From: Bacteroidota bacterium
GTDB lineage: Bacteria > Bacteroidota > Bacteroidia > UBA8524
Assembly (NCBI GenBank): GCA_003531115.1
Contig: DQHT01000122.1
Span: 1,624-13,842, forward strand
DNA: 12,219 nucleotides
Direction: 5' to 3'
Part shown: positions 1 through 5,728 of the stretch, in pieces
Layout: each line of letters opens with the position of its first letter
Position numbering within the stretch: the stretch's first letter is position 1
Position numbers and translations under genes: made by a program
The notes under the pieces: generated by a model
What the model saw: only the letters and a program-made list of their open reading frames with translations
What the model was told of the DNA's origin: nothing
The model's database searches: none

Positions 1-95
1 ATCCAGAGCTTGCCGAAGGATAGGCTAAGCAGATACCCGGATTTTTGCAGCCAATAATTATGGCAGGATTTGAAGACAGAAGAGAGGCAGGAAGA
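1..95. other. Window edge with no supportable gene
   Basis: No start-to-stop reading frame of use lies here. One plus-strand frame is open from base 1 to a TAA at 55-57 and could be the last 18 codons of an upstream gene, but its translation resembles nothing I recognise and not the C-termini of the two lipoproteins further right. A weak 4-bp stem (GCCA/TGGC around a 7-base AT loop, about 49-63) is too short to call a terminator. Confidence 0.4.
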
Positions 96-776
96 TTACC
101 CTGACTTTTTAGCTTTTTTAAACGTATATCCTAACCCAAACCTGTAATTCGGACGAAAGGTTCGTCCCCAAAGGTCAAGATTAAAATCAGCCCCAGCATA
201 AATATAGCCTGAGTATTTTTTATAAGTCCAGTCAGCGCTCATTCCAATAAACTGGCGTATCTGCAACGCATTCTCATCAATTTCGCGCAGTTCAAGCGAG
301 TACATTCCTTTATAGGGGTAAGGTACATAAGGAGCCCGGATCCTGTATAAGTCGATCGCCGATTGCGAGAGTATGGAAAAGGATTTAAAGAGGGCATCCG
401 CTTTTTTAGAGTCCCAAAAGGTGTATTGATAGATATAACCAAGTCCGAAGCCCCTTATTTCGGCTTTTCGATCTACGATATAGACCACCTGTCCCTGAAC
501 GCGCGTATAGGTTGGCTTTTCGGTATACCAATAGTTTCCGGTGAATAGCTGGAGTACGATGCCTTTTTTTCGTTTTCCTTTTTGGAAATCGAGTTGTAAG
601 TCTAAACCGATCAAACTCGGACGAGCAGGATTTGTTCGATAGGCTTCATATTCATAATAGTACGGCTTGAGATCCAATTGAAGATTACTGGTATATACCC
701 CAAATTTGAATTCAGCCTGTGCTGTAATCATACAGGGCAACAGGAAAAAGATGAAAAATAAGGGTTTCCCGATCAT
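96..776 (-). CDS. Exported protein, probable small outer-membrane beta-barrel, copy 1
   Basis: Function unknown. I choose ATG at 776, giving 226 residues; a TTG three codons upstream is also open but has a stop directly before it. A hydrophobic N-terminus (residues about 2-20) ending near AQA fits a Sec signal peptide. The rest is rich in Tyr, Phe and Gly in alternating stretches, and the protein closes with NYRFGLGYTF and a short basic tail, like the terminal beta-strand of outer-membrane barrels. No catalytic motif is visible. By ungapped hand alignment it is about 56% identical to the gene at 1997-2677; the most constant blocks are SNLQLDL, EAYRTxPxRPSLxG, YWYTEKPTY, GQ(V)xxV and DLWxxTFRPNYRFGLGYTF. 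It is transcribed away from the lipoprotein gene at 815. The barrel assignment is inference from composition. Confidence 0.8.
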   Translation of the reverse strand: MIGKPLFFIFFLLPCMITAQAEFKFGVYTSNLQLDLKPYYYEYEAYRTNPARPSLIGLDLQLDFQKGKRKKGIVLQLFTGNYWYTEKPTYTRVQGQVVYIVDRKAEIRGFGLGYIYQYTFWDSKKADALFKSFSILSQSAIDLYRIRAPYVPYPYKGMYSLELREIDENALQIRQFIGMSADWTYKKYSGYIYAGADFNLDLWGRTFRPNYRFGLGYTFKKAKKSG

Positions 777-778
777 CC

Positions 779-793
779 CTTGCAATTACGTGA
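779..793. promoter_or_regulatory. 15-bp element in divergent spacer, copy 1
   Basis: CTTGCAATTACGTGA occurs here and, without a mismatch, at 2680-2694. In both places it begins 2 bp from the ATG of the minus-strand gene and ends 21 bp before the GTG of the plus-strand lipoprotein gene, while the rest of the spacer differs. It could be part of a bidirectional promoter (its TTG could act as a -33 box toward the lipoprotein gene), a regulator site or a 5'-leader element. No good TAnnTTTG -7 box is visible in either direction. It also holds the TGA that closes the upstream frame of the lipoprotein. Confidence 0.4.
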
Positions 794-814
794 TTTAATC
801 ATTTACTTACCAAG

Positions 815-1960
815 GTGTATTTAAGAATTCTGGCCTTTAGTCTCATTATTATAAGTCTTGCATGTTCCAAAGAAAATGTACGAACCGAGCTTGACGATGC
901 CATAGGTGTTGTGCCTGAAATTACACGAATCGATACTGGGTTTGAGCCCTCTCAAATTTATGATACCCGTTATGGATGGATCTTTATAAGTGATAAGGCC
1001 GGAAGTTTTACCCGTTGGGATAAAAATTTGGTGATTAATGGGGCTGTACCCATGAATGGTCCTCAGGAAGCGTTCGTTAACCGGCTTATAACAGAAACAC
1101 CTTCCGGACAACTTTACCGGGTTTTTGTTGATAACGGAAATCAAATGCTCCTGGAAAACCTCGATCCAAATGGAAACAACCTTGCACTGTCTATGCTGCT
1201 TGACACCTTAAGAGGGGGGAGAATTAGCGATGTTTGGGCGGAAAACGACTCACTCCTTTTTATCACTTTTACCCATAAAGTCTCCAATTCGAATGATATC
1301 CATTCGTTTATCTATTCCTATAATCTGATAAGCAAGGAAATTAAAAAATGCCATGAATTTAGTGAGATGATCGTTTGTTTGGCTTTTACGGGAAACAAAG
1401 AAACAGGATACTGGATGATGCTTTTCTGGCAAACGAAACCGAATAATAAATTGGCACAGGGTTCTGTTTTTAGCTTTGATACTTCCTGGAATGTACGTCA
1501 TGAATTTCAATTTTCTGATATGAGTTATGGGGATTTTTATTCCAACAGAAATGGCGCTATTGTGATGAACGGCGACGGAACCGCTGATATTTTTTATCCA
1601 ACAGAAGGCTTTGTAATGTGGCAAGGAGCCTATTATGGTTTGACGCATTTTAAGTTAGACCCGGGAGGACAAGTAGTAAATCAAATATTTTACCCCGAAT
1701 TGTATGGTCATGCGATTAAAGATATTATTATCAAAGATCAAAATGTTCATGTTCTGAGCCATGAAACAAATGGTTCGAATTTGACCCACCATTTGTCTAT
1801 AAGTTCATTTCAATTAGATGGCAGATTAAGTTTTTTTAAATATTTAAGAAATACAGTTGGCCCCTGGTCATTTGCCGCCATTCTTGAAGCAGAAGGAGAT
1901 CATGCTACTATTGTTGCCTATGAAAAGAAGAATTCCAGTTTAATGAAAATTAGCTTCTAG
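815..1960 (+). CDS. Putative surface lipoprotein, copy 1
   Basis: Function unknown; 381 residues. The start is GTG: the frame is closed by TGA at 791-793 and no ATG lies between. An N-terminal Arg, a hydrophobic run and a relaxed lipobox (SLAC, Cys17) indicate signal peptidase II processing; SKEN follows the cysteine. The mature part shows spaced strand-turn blocks such as ITETPSG, LDPNGNNL, QGSVFSFD, FYPTEG, LYGHAI and QLDG, which suggest a beta-propeller-like lipoprotein. That fold is inference, and I see no catalytic or metal-binding motif. It is clearly homologous to the gene at 2716-3864 along its full length. Base composition appears AT-rich in places (bases 1321-1380 are 17/60 G+C). 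It is divergent from the small exported protein, which suggests joint control and possibly joint function at the outer membrane. Confidence 0.8.
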   Translation: MYLRILAFSLIIISLACSKENVRTELDDAIGVVPEITRIDTGFEPSQIYDTRYGWIFISDKAGSFTRWDKNLVINGAVPMNGPQEAFVNRLITETPSGQLYRVFVDNGNQMLLENLDPNGNNLALSMLLDTLRGGRISDVWAENDSLLFITFTHKVSNSNDIHSFIYSYNLISKEIKKCHEFSEMIVCLAFTGNKETGYWMMLFWQTKPNNKLAQGSVFSFDTSWNVRHEFQFSDMSYGDFYSNRNGAIVMNGDGTADIFYPTEGFVMWQGAYYGLTHFKLDPGGQVVNQIFYPELYGHAIKDIIIKDQNVHVLSHETNGSNLTHHLSISSFQLDGRLSFFKYLRNTVGPWSFAAILEAEGDHATIVAYEKKNSSLMKISF

Positions 1961-1996
1961 CTATGAGACTGGAAGACGGGGAATTTGGTACGAATT

Positions 1997-2677
1997 TCAC
2001 CCAGTCTTGTCCGCCCTATTAAACGTATACCCCAAGCCAAAGCGGTAATTCGGACGAAAGGTATGTTGCCAAAGGTCAAAATTGAATTCAACCCCGCCAT
2101 AAAAATATCCCGAGGATTTACGGACTGTCCAATCGCTGTTTATCCCGACAAATTGGCGAAGCTGCATGGCGTTAGAGTTGATTTCATTCAATTCCAATTC
2201 ATACATTCCCGGATAGGGCGCTTTAACAAGGGGTGCCTGAAGCCGGTAAAAGTCGGCAACTACTTGCATCATAAAATGGAGATCCTTAATAAGCATATTT
2301 TTCGACTCGAGATTTAAAACATGGCGCTGAAATACATAGCCCAGACCTATGCCGTGCAGATTTGCCGTTCTTTCAACCACATGTATAACCTGCCCTTGAT
2401 AACGGGCATATGTTGGTTTTTCGGTGTACCAGTATTGGCCGGTGAAAGCCTGTAAAAGAAGCCCACTTTGGTTTTTTCCTTTCACGATATCCAGTTGCAG
2501 GTCGATTCCAACTAATGACGGGCGCCATGGATGTGTCCGGTAGGCTTCATGTCCATTGTATTTAAAATCTAAATCGAGTTGAAGATTACTGGAATATAGA
2601 CCCACTTTAAATTTTGTCTGAGCGATCAGCGAAAAGGGTAGTGTCAGTAGAAAGAAAAAGAGAGCTTTCCTTATCAT
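1997..2677 (-). CDS. Exported protein, probable small outer-membrane beta-barrel, copy 2
   Basis: Paralogue of the gene at 96-776, with exactly the same length (226 residues from ATG at 2677; a TTG three codons earlier is in frame). The signal peptide runs over about residues 2-20 and ends near AQT. The C-terminal strand NYRFGLGYTF is identical in the two copies, and the central segment around residues 116-136 is the most divergent, as expected for an exposed loop. No enzymatic motif is seen. It converges on lipoprotein copy 1, with 36 bp between the stop codons, and diverges from lipoprotein copy 2. An outer-membrane barrel is my reading of the alternating aromatic/glycine pattern and terminal strand; a periplasmic beta-rich protein is the alternative. 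Confidence 0.8.
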   Translation of the reverse strand: MIRKALFFFLLTLPFSLIAQTKFKVGLYSSNLQLDLDFKYNGHEAYRTHPWRPSLVGIDLQLDIVKGKNQSGLLLQAFTGQYWYTEKPTYARYQGQVIHVVERTANLHGIGLGYVFQRHVLNLESKNMLIKDLHFMMQVVADFYRLQAPLVKAPYPGMYELELNEINSNAMQLRQFVGINSDWTVRKSSGYFYGGVEFNFDLWQHTFRPNYRFGLGYTFNRADKTG

Positions 2678-2679
2678 GT

Positions 2680-2694
2680 CTTGCAATTACGTGA
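2680..2694. promoter_or_regulatory. 15-bp element in divergent spacer, copy 2
   Basis: Second perfect copy of CTTGCAATTACGTGA, again 2 bp from the ATG of the minus-strand gene and 21 bp from the GTG of the lipoprotein gene. Bases downstream of it (2695-2715) differ from copy 1 and are T-rich. Retention of this block while the flanks diverged suggests a constrained regulatory or leader function. Confidence 0.4.
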
Positions 2695-2715
2695 ATTTTT
2701 CTATTTCTTTCCACT

Positions 2716-3864
2716 GTGAAATTCGGATTTCTATCCTGTGCCGTACTTGGAATGTTCTTTTTGGGGTGCCAAAAGGAGGACGTGAAAACCGAAATTATCG
2801 ATGAGATCGGTGTTGTTCCGATTGTTCAGGAGTTGGACTCAGGAATTGTCCCCTACCAAATGTTTGCCTCCAGTCACGGAACCATATTGTTTCAGGAAGA
2901 CGACCCGAATATGCTGAACTTAAATCAGGAATATCGGGTTCAGACAAGTGGAAATTTAAATGGTGAAGCAAGTTGGTTAAGAAATAGAGCAATAACTGAA
3001 ACACCTTCCGGCAGACTCTTTCACGCTTTTAGTCCTTCTCCTGGTGATCAGCTTTTATTAGAGGAAATTGATCCGGGAGGGAATAATCTGTCATTGATTA
3101 TGTTAAAGTCAGGATTTAAGGAATTAAGAGTTTTGGCCCTGGTTGCAATGGATGAAAATCGAATCTTAATCCACTTGATCCACGGAAATTCTGGTAATCA
3201 GTATAGCACCTATATTTATGAATATAACCTTCTGACTCGGGAATTGGTATTGCATTATTCTAATCCGGAACTTCTCCAGTTCAGGGCGTATGAAAAGAGC
3301 TCTGATGGGGGCCACTGGCTTATGGGTTATTGGAAAACCAAATCCAGTAATCAAGGACCCCAAGGATCCGTTTTTTATTTTGACTCAAGCTGGAATTTGG
3401 TTAAGGAGTTTATGTTTTCAGATATGGGCTATGGTGCCTATTATAATAACCGCCTTGGACTAATTCGTACTGGTAAACCAGGTGAAGTTAATGTTTTTTA
3501 CCCGGTTCAGGGTTCAGTTCCCGGACATGGTGTTGTTTTTGGTTTGGGCTATTTTAGGTTAAATACGGCAGGCGAGGTCCTCAGTCAAGATTTCTATTTG
3601 GGCTTATATGGTCATGAAATTAGTGATATCTGGTATTTGGATGGAACTGTAAATGTTTTAAGTAAAGAGTTATGGGGAGTGAATGTAACCCATTCCATGG
3701 CCTTGACACGATTTAAGGAAGATGGCAGTGTAGTTTCATCGAAGTTCATTCGTAATACATCAAATTACTACGGCTTCTGTGCACTTGCGGATATGAATAA
3801 TGGTAAAGCCAAAGTCCTTACAGTAGATTCAAAGTCTGGGAAAATGATTCTGTTAAACTTCTAG
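2716..3864 (+). CDS. Putative surface lipoprotein, copy 2, with LES-like motif
   Basis: Function unknown; 382 residues. The GTG start is fixed by a TGA at 2692-2694 and by agreement with the paralogue at 815. The N-terminus has a Lys, a hydrophobic stretch and FLGC (Cys18). It is followed by QKED, which resembles the lipoprotein export signal (Lys next to acidic residues after the Cys) that sends Bacteroidota lipoproteins to the cell surface. Segments shared with copy 1 include IGVVP, ITETPSG, GNNL, YEYNL, QGSVF-FD-SWN, FSDM-YG, FYP, LYGH-I-DI and RNT near the C-terminus. These repeated strand-turn elements suggest a propeller-like fold; this is not proven. It is divergent from 1997-2677. A run of seven Ts follows at 3866-3872, but no stem precedes it. 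Confidence 0.8.
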   Translation: MKFGFLSCAVLGMFFLGCQKEDVKTEIIDEIGVVPIVQELDSGIVPYQMFASSHGTILFQEDDPNMLNLNQEYRVQTSGNLNGEASWLRNRAITETPSGRLFHAFSPSPGDQLLLEEIDPGGNNLSLIMLKSGFKELRVLALVAMDENRILIHLIHGNSGNQYSTYIYEYNLLTRELVLHYSNPELLQFRAYEKSSDGGHWLMGYWKTKSSNQGPQGSVFYFDSSWNLVKEFMFSDMGYGAYYNNRLGLIRTGKPGEVNVFYPVQGSVPGHGVVFGLGYFRLNTAGEVLSQDFYLGLYGHEISDIWYLDGTVNVLSKELWGVNVTHSMALTRFKEDGSVVSSKFIRNTSNYYGFCALADMNNGKAKVLTVDSKSGKMILLNF

Positions 3865-3917
3865 CTTTTTTTGGCATAATAAATGTCTATACATGAATTG
3901 TAATAACATTTACCAAG

Positions 3918-4640
3918 ATGGAAACAATCATTCATCGCGCCAGCAGCAGGGGACATGCCAACCACGGATGGTTGGATGCCCGACACACCTTTTCATTTGC
4001 TTCCTACATGAACCGCGAACGGATGCATTTCGGTGCCTTGCGGGTATTGAACGACGATACCGTACAAGGCGGTATGGGCTTCGGGATGCACCCGCACGAC
4101 AATATGGAAATTGTGACCATTCCGCTTAAAGGAGCCTTGGAACATAAGGATACCACGGGTAGAAGTGGTGTGATCCGGGCGGGTGATGTGCAGATTATGA
4201 GCGCAGGAAAAGGCCTCTACCATTCTGAATTTAACCATTATAAAGACCAGGCGGGTAACTTGTTGCAAATCTGGGTATTCCCCAAAGAACGGGATATCGA
4301 CCCACGCTATGATCAAAAAACCTTTGACAAAACGGCTCGTATAAATACCTGGCAAACTGTGGTAGCACCCGATAACAAGGATGCGCTCTGGATCAACCAG
4401 GATGCCTGGTTCCATCTGACAGACCTCGAAAAAGGAAAGGCGATAAGCTATACCAAACAAAAACCTGATTCCGTGCTCTATCTCTTCGTCATCGAAGGCA
4501 GTGTGAAACTGGCCGACGAAATCCTCGAGCGCCGGGATGGAGCTGGAATTACCGGGGGAGATGGAATTACACTAACCGCGGAATTGGATGCGGAGCTATT
4601 GCTGATGGAAATACCGGGGATTTTGGACCATAGACCATAG
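3918..4640 (+). CDS. Pirin family protein (YhhW-like bicupin)
   Basis: A 240-residue bicupin, the usual length for bacterial pirins; cytosolic, as no signal peptide is present. The N-terminal cupin carries the metal set His58, His60 (MHPHDNME), His102 and Glu104 (LYHSEFNH), which matches the family's iron ligands; the motif RGHANHGWLDARHTFSFASY (residues 11-30) is typical of pirins. E. coli YhhW and human pirin show quercetin 2,3-dioxygenase activity in vitro; the physiological substrate of this protein is unknown. The first codons (METIIHRAS) fit an ATG start at 3918. The last residues (DHRP) and the stop lie inside a 7-bp tandem repeat, so the C-terminus is repeat-derived. Next is YceI on the same strand after 177 bp of repeats, so co-transcription is uncertain. 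Confidence 0.93.
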   Translation: METIIHRASSRGHANHGWLDARHTFSFASYMNRERMHFGALRVLNDDTVQGGMGFGMHPHDNMEIVTIPLKGALEHKDTTGRSGVIRAGDVQIMSAGKGLYHSEFNHYKDQAGNLLQIWVFPKERDIDPRYDQKTFDKTARINTWQTVVAPDNKDALWINQDAWFHLTDLEKGKAISYTKQKPDSVLYLFVIEGSVKLADEILERRDGAGITGGDGITLTAELDAELLLMEIPGILDHRP

Positions 4641-4660
4641 ACCATAGACCATGGACCATA
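4626..4660 (+). repeat. 7-bp tandem repeat GACCATA x5
   Basis: Five head-to-tail units of GACCATA, the fourth with one change (GACCATG). The array starts inside the last codons of pirin and contains its stop codon (TAG at 4638-4640). Because 7 is not a multiple of 3, a unit gained or lost upstream of the stop would shift the frame at the extreme C-terminus. Confidence 0.9.
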
Positions 4661-4677
4661 GCATTGAATGTTCAAGT

Positions 4678-4709
4678 CTCACTATCTCACCATCTCACCA
4701 TCTCACCAT
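4678..4709 (+). repeat. 8-bp tandem repeat CTCACCAT x4
   Basis: Four units of CTCACCAT, the first with one substitution (CTCACTAT). The unit is unrelated to the GACCATA array 17 bp upstream. The array lies between pirin and YceI, outside any gene. Confidence 0.88.
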
Positions 4710-4718
4710 CAAAAATCA

Positions 4719-4776
4719 TCCGCCTACGCTCATTAAACTTCAGCTAAACCGAATGAAGTCGATGAGCCTCGGCGGA
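4719..4776 (+). repeat. 58-nt imperfect palindrome (three-tier hairpin)
   Basis: Three stacked 6-bp stems face each other in order: TCCGCC/GGCGGA (4719-4724 with 4771-4776), GCTCAT/ATGAGC (4728-4733 with 4762-4767) and ACTTCA/TGAAGT (4737-4742 with 4754-4759). They are separated by small internal loops (3/3 and 3/2 bases) and closed by an 11-base loop. No T-run follows, so it is a poor intrinsic terminator. The size and shape suit a REP-like or other non-autonomous palindromic element, a structured RNA or a transcript-stabilising hairpin. AAATCAT occurs on both sides (4713-4719 and 4783-4789), which could be a target duplication or simply part of the neighbouring array. Confidence 0.65.
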
Positions 4777-4782
4777 CACCGT

Positions 4783-4810
4783 AAATCATAAATCACAAAT
4801 CATAAATCAA
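4783..4810 (+). repeat. 7-bp tandem repeat AAATCAN x4 before YceI
   Basis: Four units, AAATCAT, AAATCAC, AAATCAT and AAATCAA, then a partial AAAT. The array ends 7 bp before the ATG of YceI and so occupies where promoter or leader bases of that gene would sit. Change in unit number would alter spacing there. Confidence 0.85.
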
Positions 4811-4817
4811 AAATAGT

Positions 4818-5360
4818 ATGACCACACAAACTCAGAGCTTATGGACGATCGATCCCGCTCACAGCGAAATTCAATTCAAAGTAAAACACCTTGTCATTTC
4901 TACCGTTACCGGCTATTTCCGCAGCTTCGAAGGAAGTGTGGAAAGCAATAACGACGAATTCGAAGGAGCCCGCATTCGTTTTAGCGCCGATGTGAACAGC
5001 ATCGATACGAATAACGAACAACGCGATGGCCACCTTAAATCCGATGACTTCTTTGGTGCAGCCCAGTTTCCTCACCTTCAGTTTGAATCAACTTCCTTTA
5101 AAAAACTCAGCGGCGATGCCTATGAATTAAAAGGAACCATCACCCTGAAAGGGGTGAGCAAAGAAATTACCCTGTCCGTTGAATTAGGCGGAATGGCAGT
5201 TGATCCTTATGGAAACCAGAAAGCAGGATTTGAAATTAACGGAAAACTCAATCGTAAAGATTTTGGTCTCAACTGGGACGCCGTTACAGAAGCAGGCGGC
5301 ATCGTGGTGAGCGACGAGGTACGCCTTCATCTGAATGTTCAGATCAATAAACAAGCCTAG
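4818..5360 (+). CDS. YceI family protein (lipocalin-like)
   Basis: A 180-residue YceI-family protein. The family has an extended beta-barrel of lipocalin type that binds long isoprenoid or other amphiphilic molecules in the structures solved. The diagnostic pattern is complete: WTIDPAHSEIQFKVKHL (residues 9-25), the following TVTGYF and F-G, then SIDTNNEQRDGHLKSDDFF (61-79), FPHLQFEST (84-92), and the C-terminal FEINGKLNRKDFGLNW (138-153). There is no signal peptide, so this is a cytoplasmic member, unlike periplasmic E. coli YceI. A strong terminator follows directly. Upstream is the repeat-rich gap after pirin; pirin, YceI and DoxX proteins often share neighbourhoods, which hints at a redox or lipophilic-compound role, but the ligand is unknown. 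Confidence 0.93.
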   Translation: MTTQTQSLWTIDPAHSEIQFKVKHLVISTVTGYFRSFEGSVESNNDEFEGARIRFSADVNSIDTNNEQRDGHLKSDDFFGAAQFPHLQFESTSFKKLSGDAYELKGTITLKGVSKEITLSVELGGMAVDPYGNQKAGFEINGKLNRKDFGLNWDAVTEAGGIVVSDEVRLHLNVQINKQA

Positions 5361-5380
5361 TTTCATTTTTCGGTGTGTTT

Positions 5381-5413
5381 AAAGGTCGGCACGAAATGTG
5401 TCGGCCTTTTTTT
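5381..5413 (+). terminator. Rho-independent terminator after YceI
   Basis: A 12-bp stem pairs AAAGGTCGGCAC (5381-5392) with GTGTCGGCCTTT (5398-5409), including two G-U pairs, around a GAAAT loop; T continues to 5413. It lies 20 bp after the YceI stop and 15 bp before the next ATG, so it separates the two transcription units. Confidence 0.9.
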
Positions 5414-5415
5414 AC

Positions 5416-5423
5416 TAATCTTG
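5416..5423 (+). promoter_or_regulatory. Possible Bacteroidota-type -7 box
   Basis: TAATCTTG differs from TAnnTTTG by one base and lies 5 bp before the ATG at 5429, right after the YceI terminator. A clear -33 TTG at suitable distance is not visible. If used, the transcript would be almost leaderless. Confidence 0.3.
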
Positions 5424-5428
5424 CATAC

Positions 5429-5719
5429 ATGGTTTATTTTCAGGTTTACAGCAAATTACCGGAACTTACCGAAGACATGATCTCCCGGATTCCGGAACAC
5501 CGTCAAAAGGTCGATCGCCTCCTTGCCCTCGGCCGAATTGTTTCCTACAGCGTTTCCTTTGAGCGTGATGCGCTTTGGATGACCGTTTACGCGGCAAATG
5601 AAATGGCCGTTATGGACATTCTGGCCGACCTGCCACTGAATGAGCTGTTAAATCCGAAAATTACACCGCTTATGTTTCACCTCTCCCCGGATATGGTCAC
5701 CACCCCGTCCTGGAATTAA
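5429..5719 (+). CDS. Small YciI / muconolactone isomerase-like protein
   Basis: A 96-residue cytosolic protein from ATG 5429 (MVYFQVYSKLPEL). A longer frame opening at 5375 is rejected because it would run through the terminator stem. The layout (an N-terminal strand YFQVYSKLP, a helix with IPEHRQKVDRLLALGRI, a hydrophobic strand, WMTVYAANEMAVMDILADLP and a short final strand) is that of the ferredoxin-like dimeric alpha/beta barrels that include YciI and muconolactone isomerase. The H-x(n)-LxxxG pattern is typical. The substrate is unknown, and catalytic activity should not be assumed. The DoxX gene starts 9 bp downstream, so the two are probably one operon. Confidence 0.75.
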   Translation: MVYFQVYSKLPELTEDMISRIPEHRQKVDRLLALGRIVSYSVSFERDALWMTVYAANEMAVMDILADLPLNELLNPKITPLMFHLSPDMVTTPSWN

Positions 5720-5728
5720 TACGTTCCT

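Larger units (their letters stand above)
96..3864. repeat. Tandem duplication of a divergent two-gene module
   Basis: Unit 1 spans 96-1960 (1865 bp) and unit 2 spans 1997-3864 (1868 bp), in the same orientation and separated by 36 bp. Each unit is a minus-strand 226-residue exported protein plus a plus-strand 381-382 residue GTG-started lipoprotein. Nucleotide identity is mostly lost except short blocks, including the 15-bp spacer element, so the duplication is old or the genes evolve fast. Keeping both genes and their spacing together argues that the pair works as a unit. Confidence 0.75.

Noticed and set aside
1..95. A third copy of the lipoprotein/barrel module ending at the left edge
   Set aside because: GAAGAC sits at a similar distance from the end of the minus-strand gene at 72-77 and 1972-1977, but the translation of the open frame up to base 57 does not match the lipoprotein C-termini.
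821..1648. Minus-strand open frames of 107 and 132 codons across lipoprotein copy 1
   Set aside because: No domain, no counterpart opposite the paralogous lipoprotein gene, and the plus-strand frame is supported by homology between the copies.
1966..2007. AGACTGG / CCAGTCT inverted repeat between the convergent genes as a terminator
   Set aside because: The stem is only 7 bp with a 28-base loop, there is no T-run, and the right arm lies inside the coding end of the minus-strand gene.
3993..4460. 155-codon open frame on the minus strand across pirin
   Set aside because: It lies wholly antisense to a well-supported pirin gene, has no recognisable domain, and such shadow frames are common opposite conserved genes.
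4626..4810. CRISPR array
   Set aside because: Units are 7-8 bp head to tail without spacers and no cas gene is present.
5375..5428. Upstream start for the YciI-like gene
   Set aside because: The extension would translate through the terminator hairpin at 5381-5413, and the family begins at MVYFQVY.
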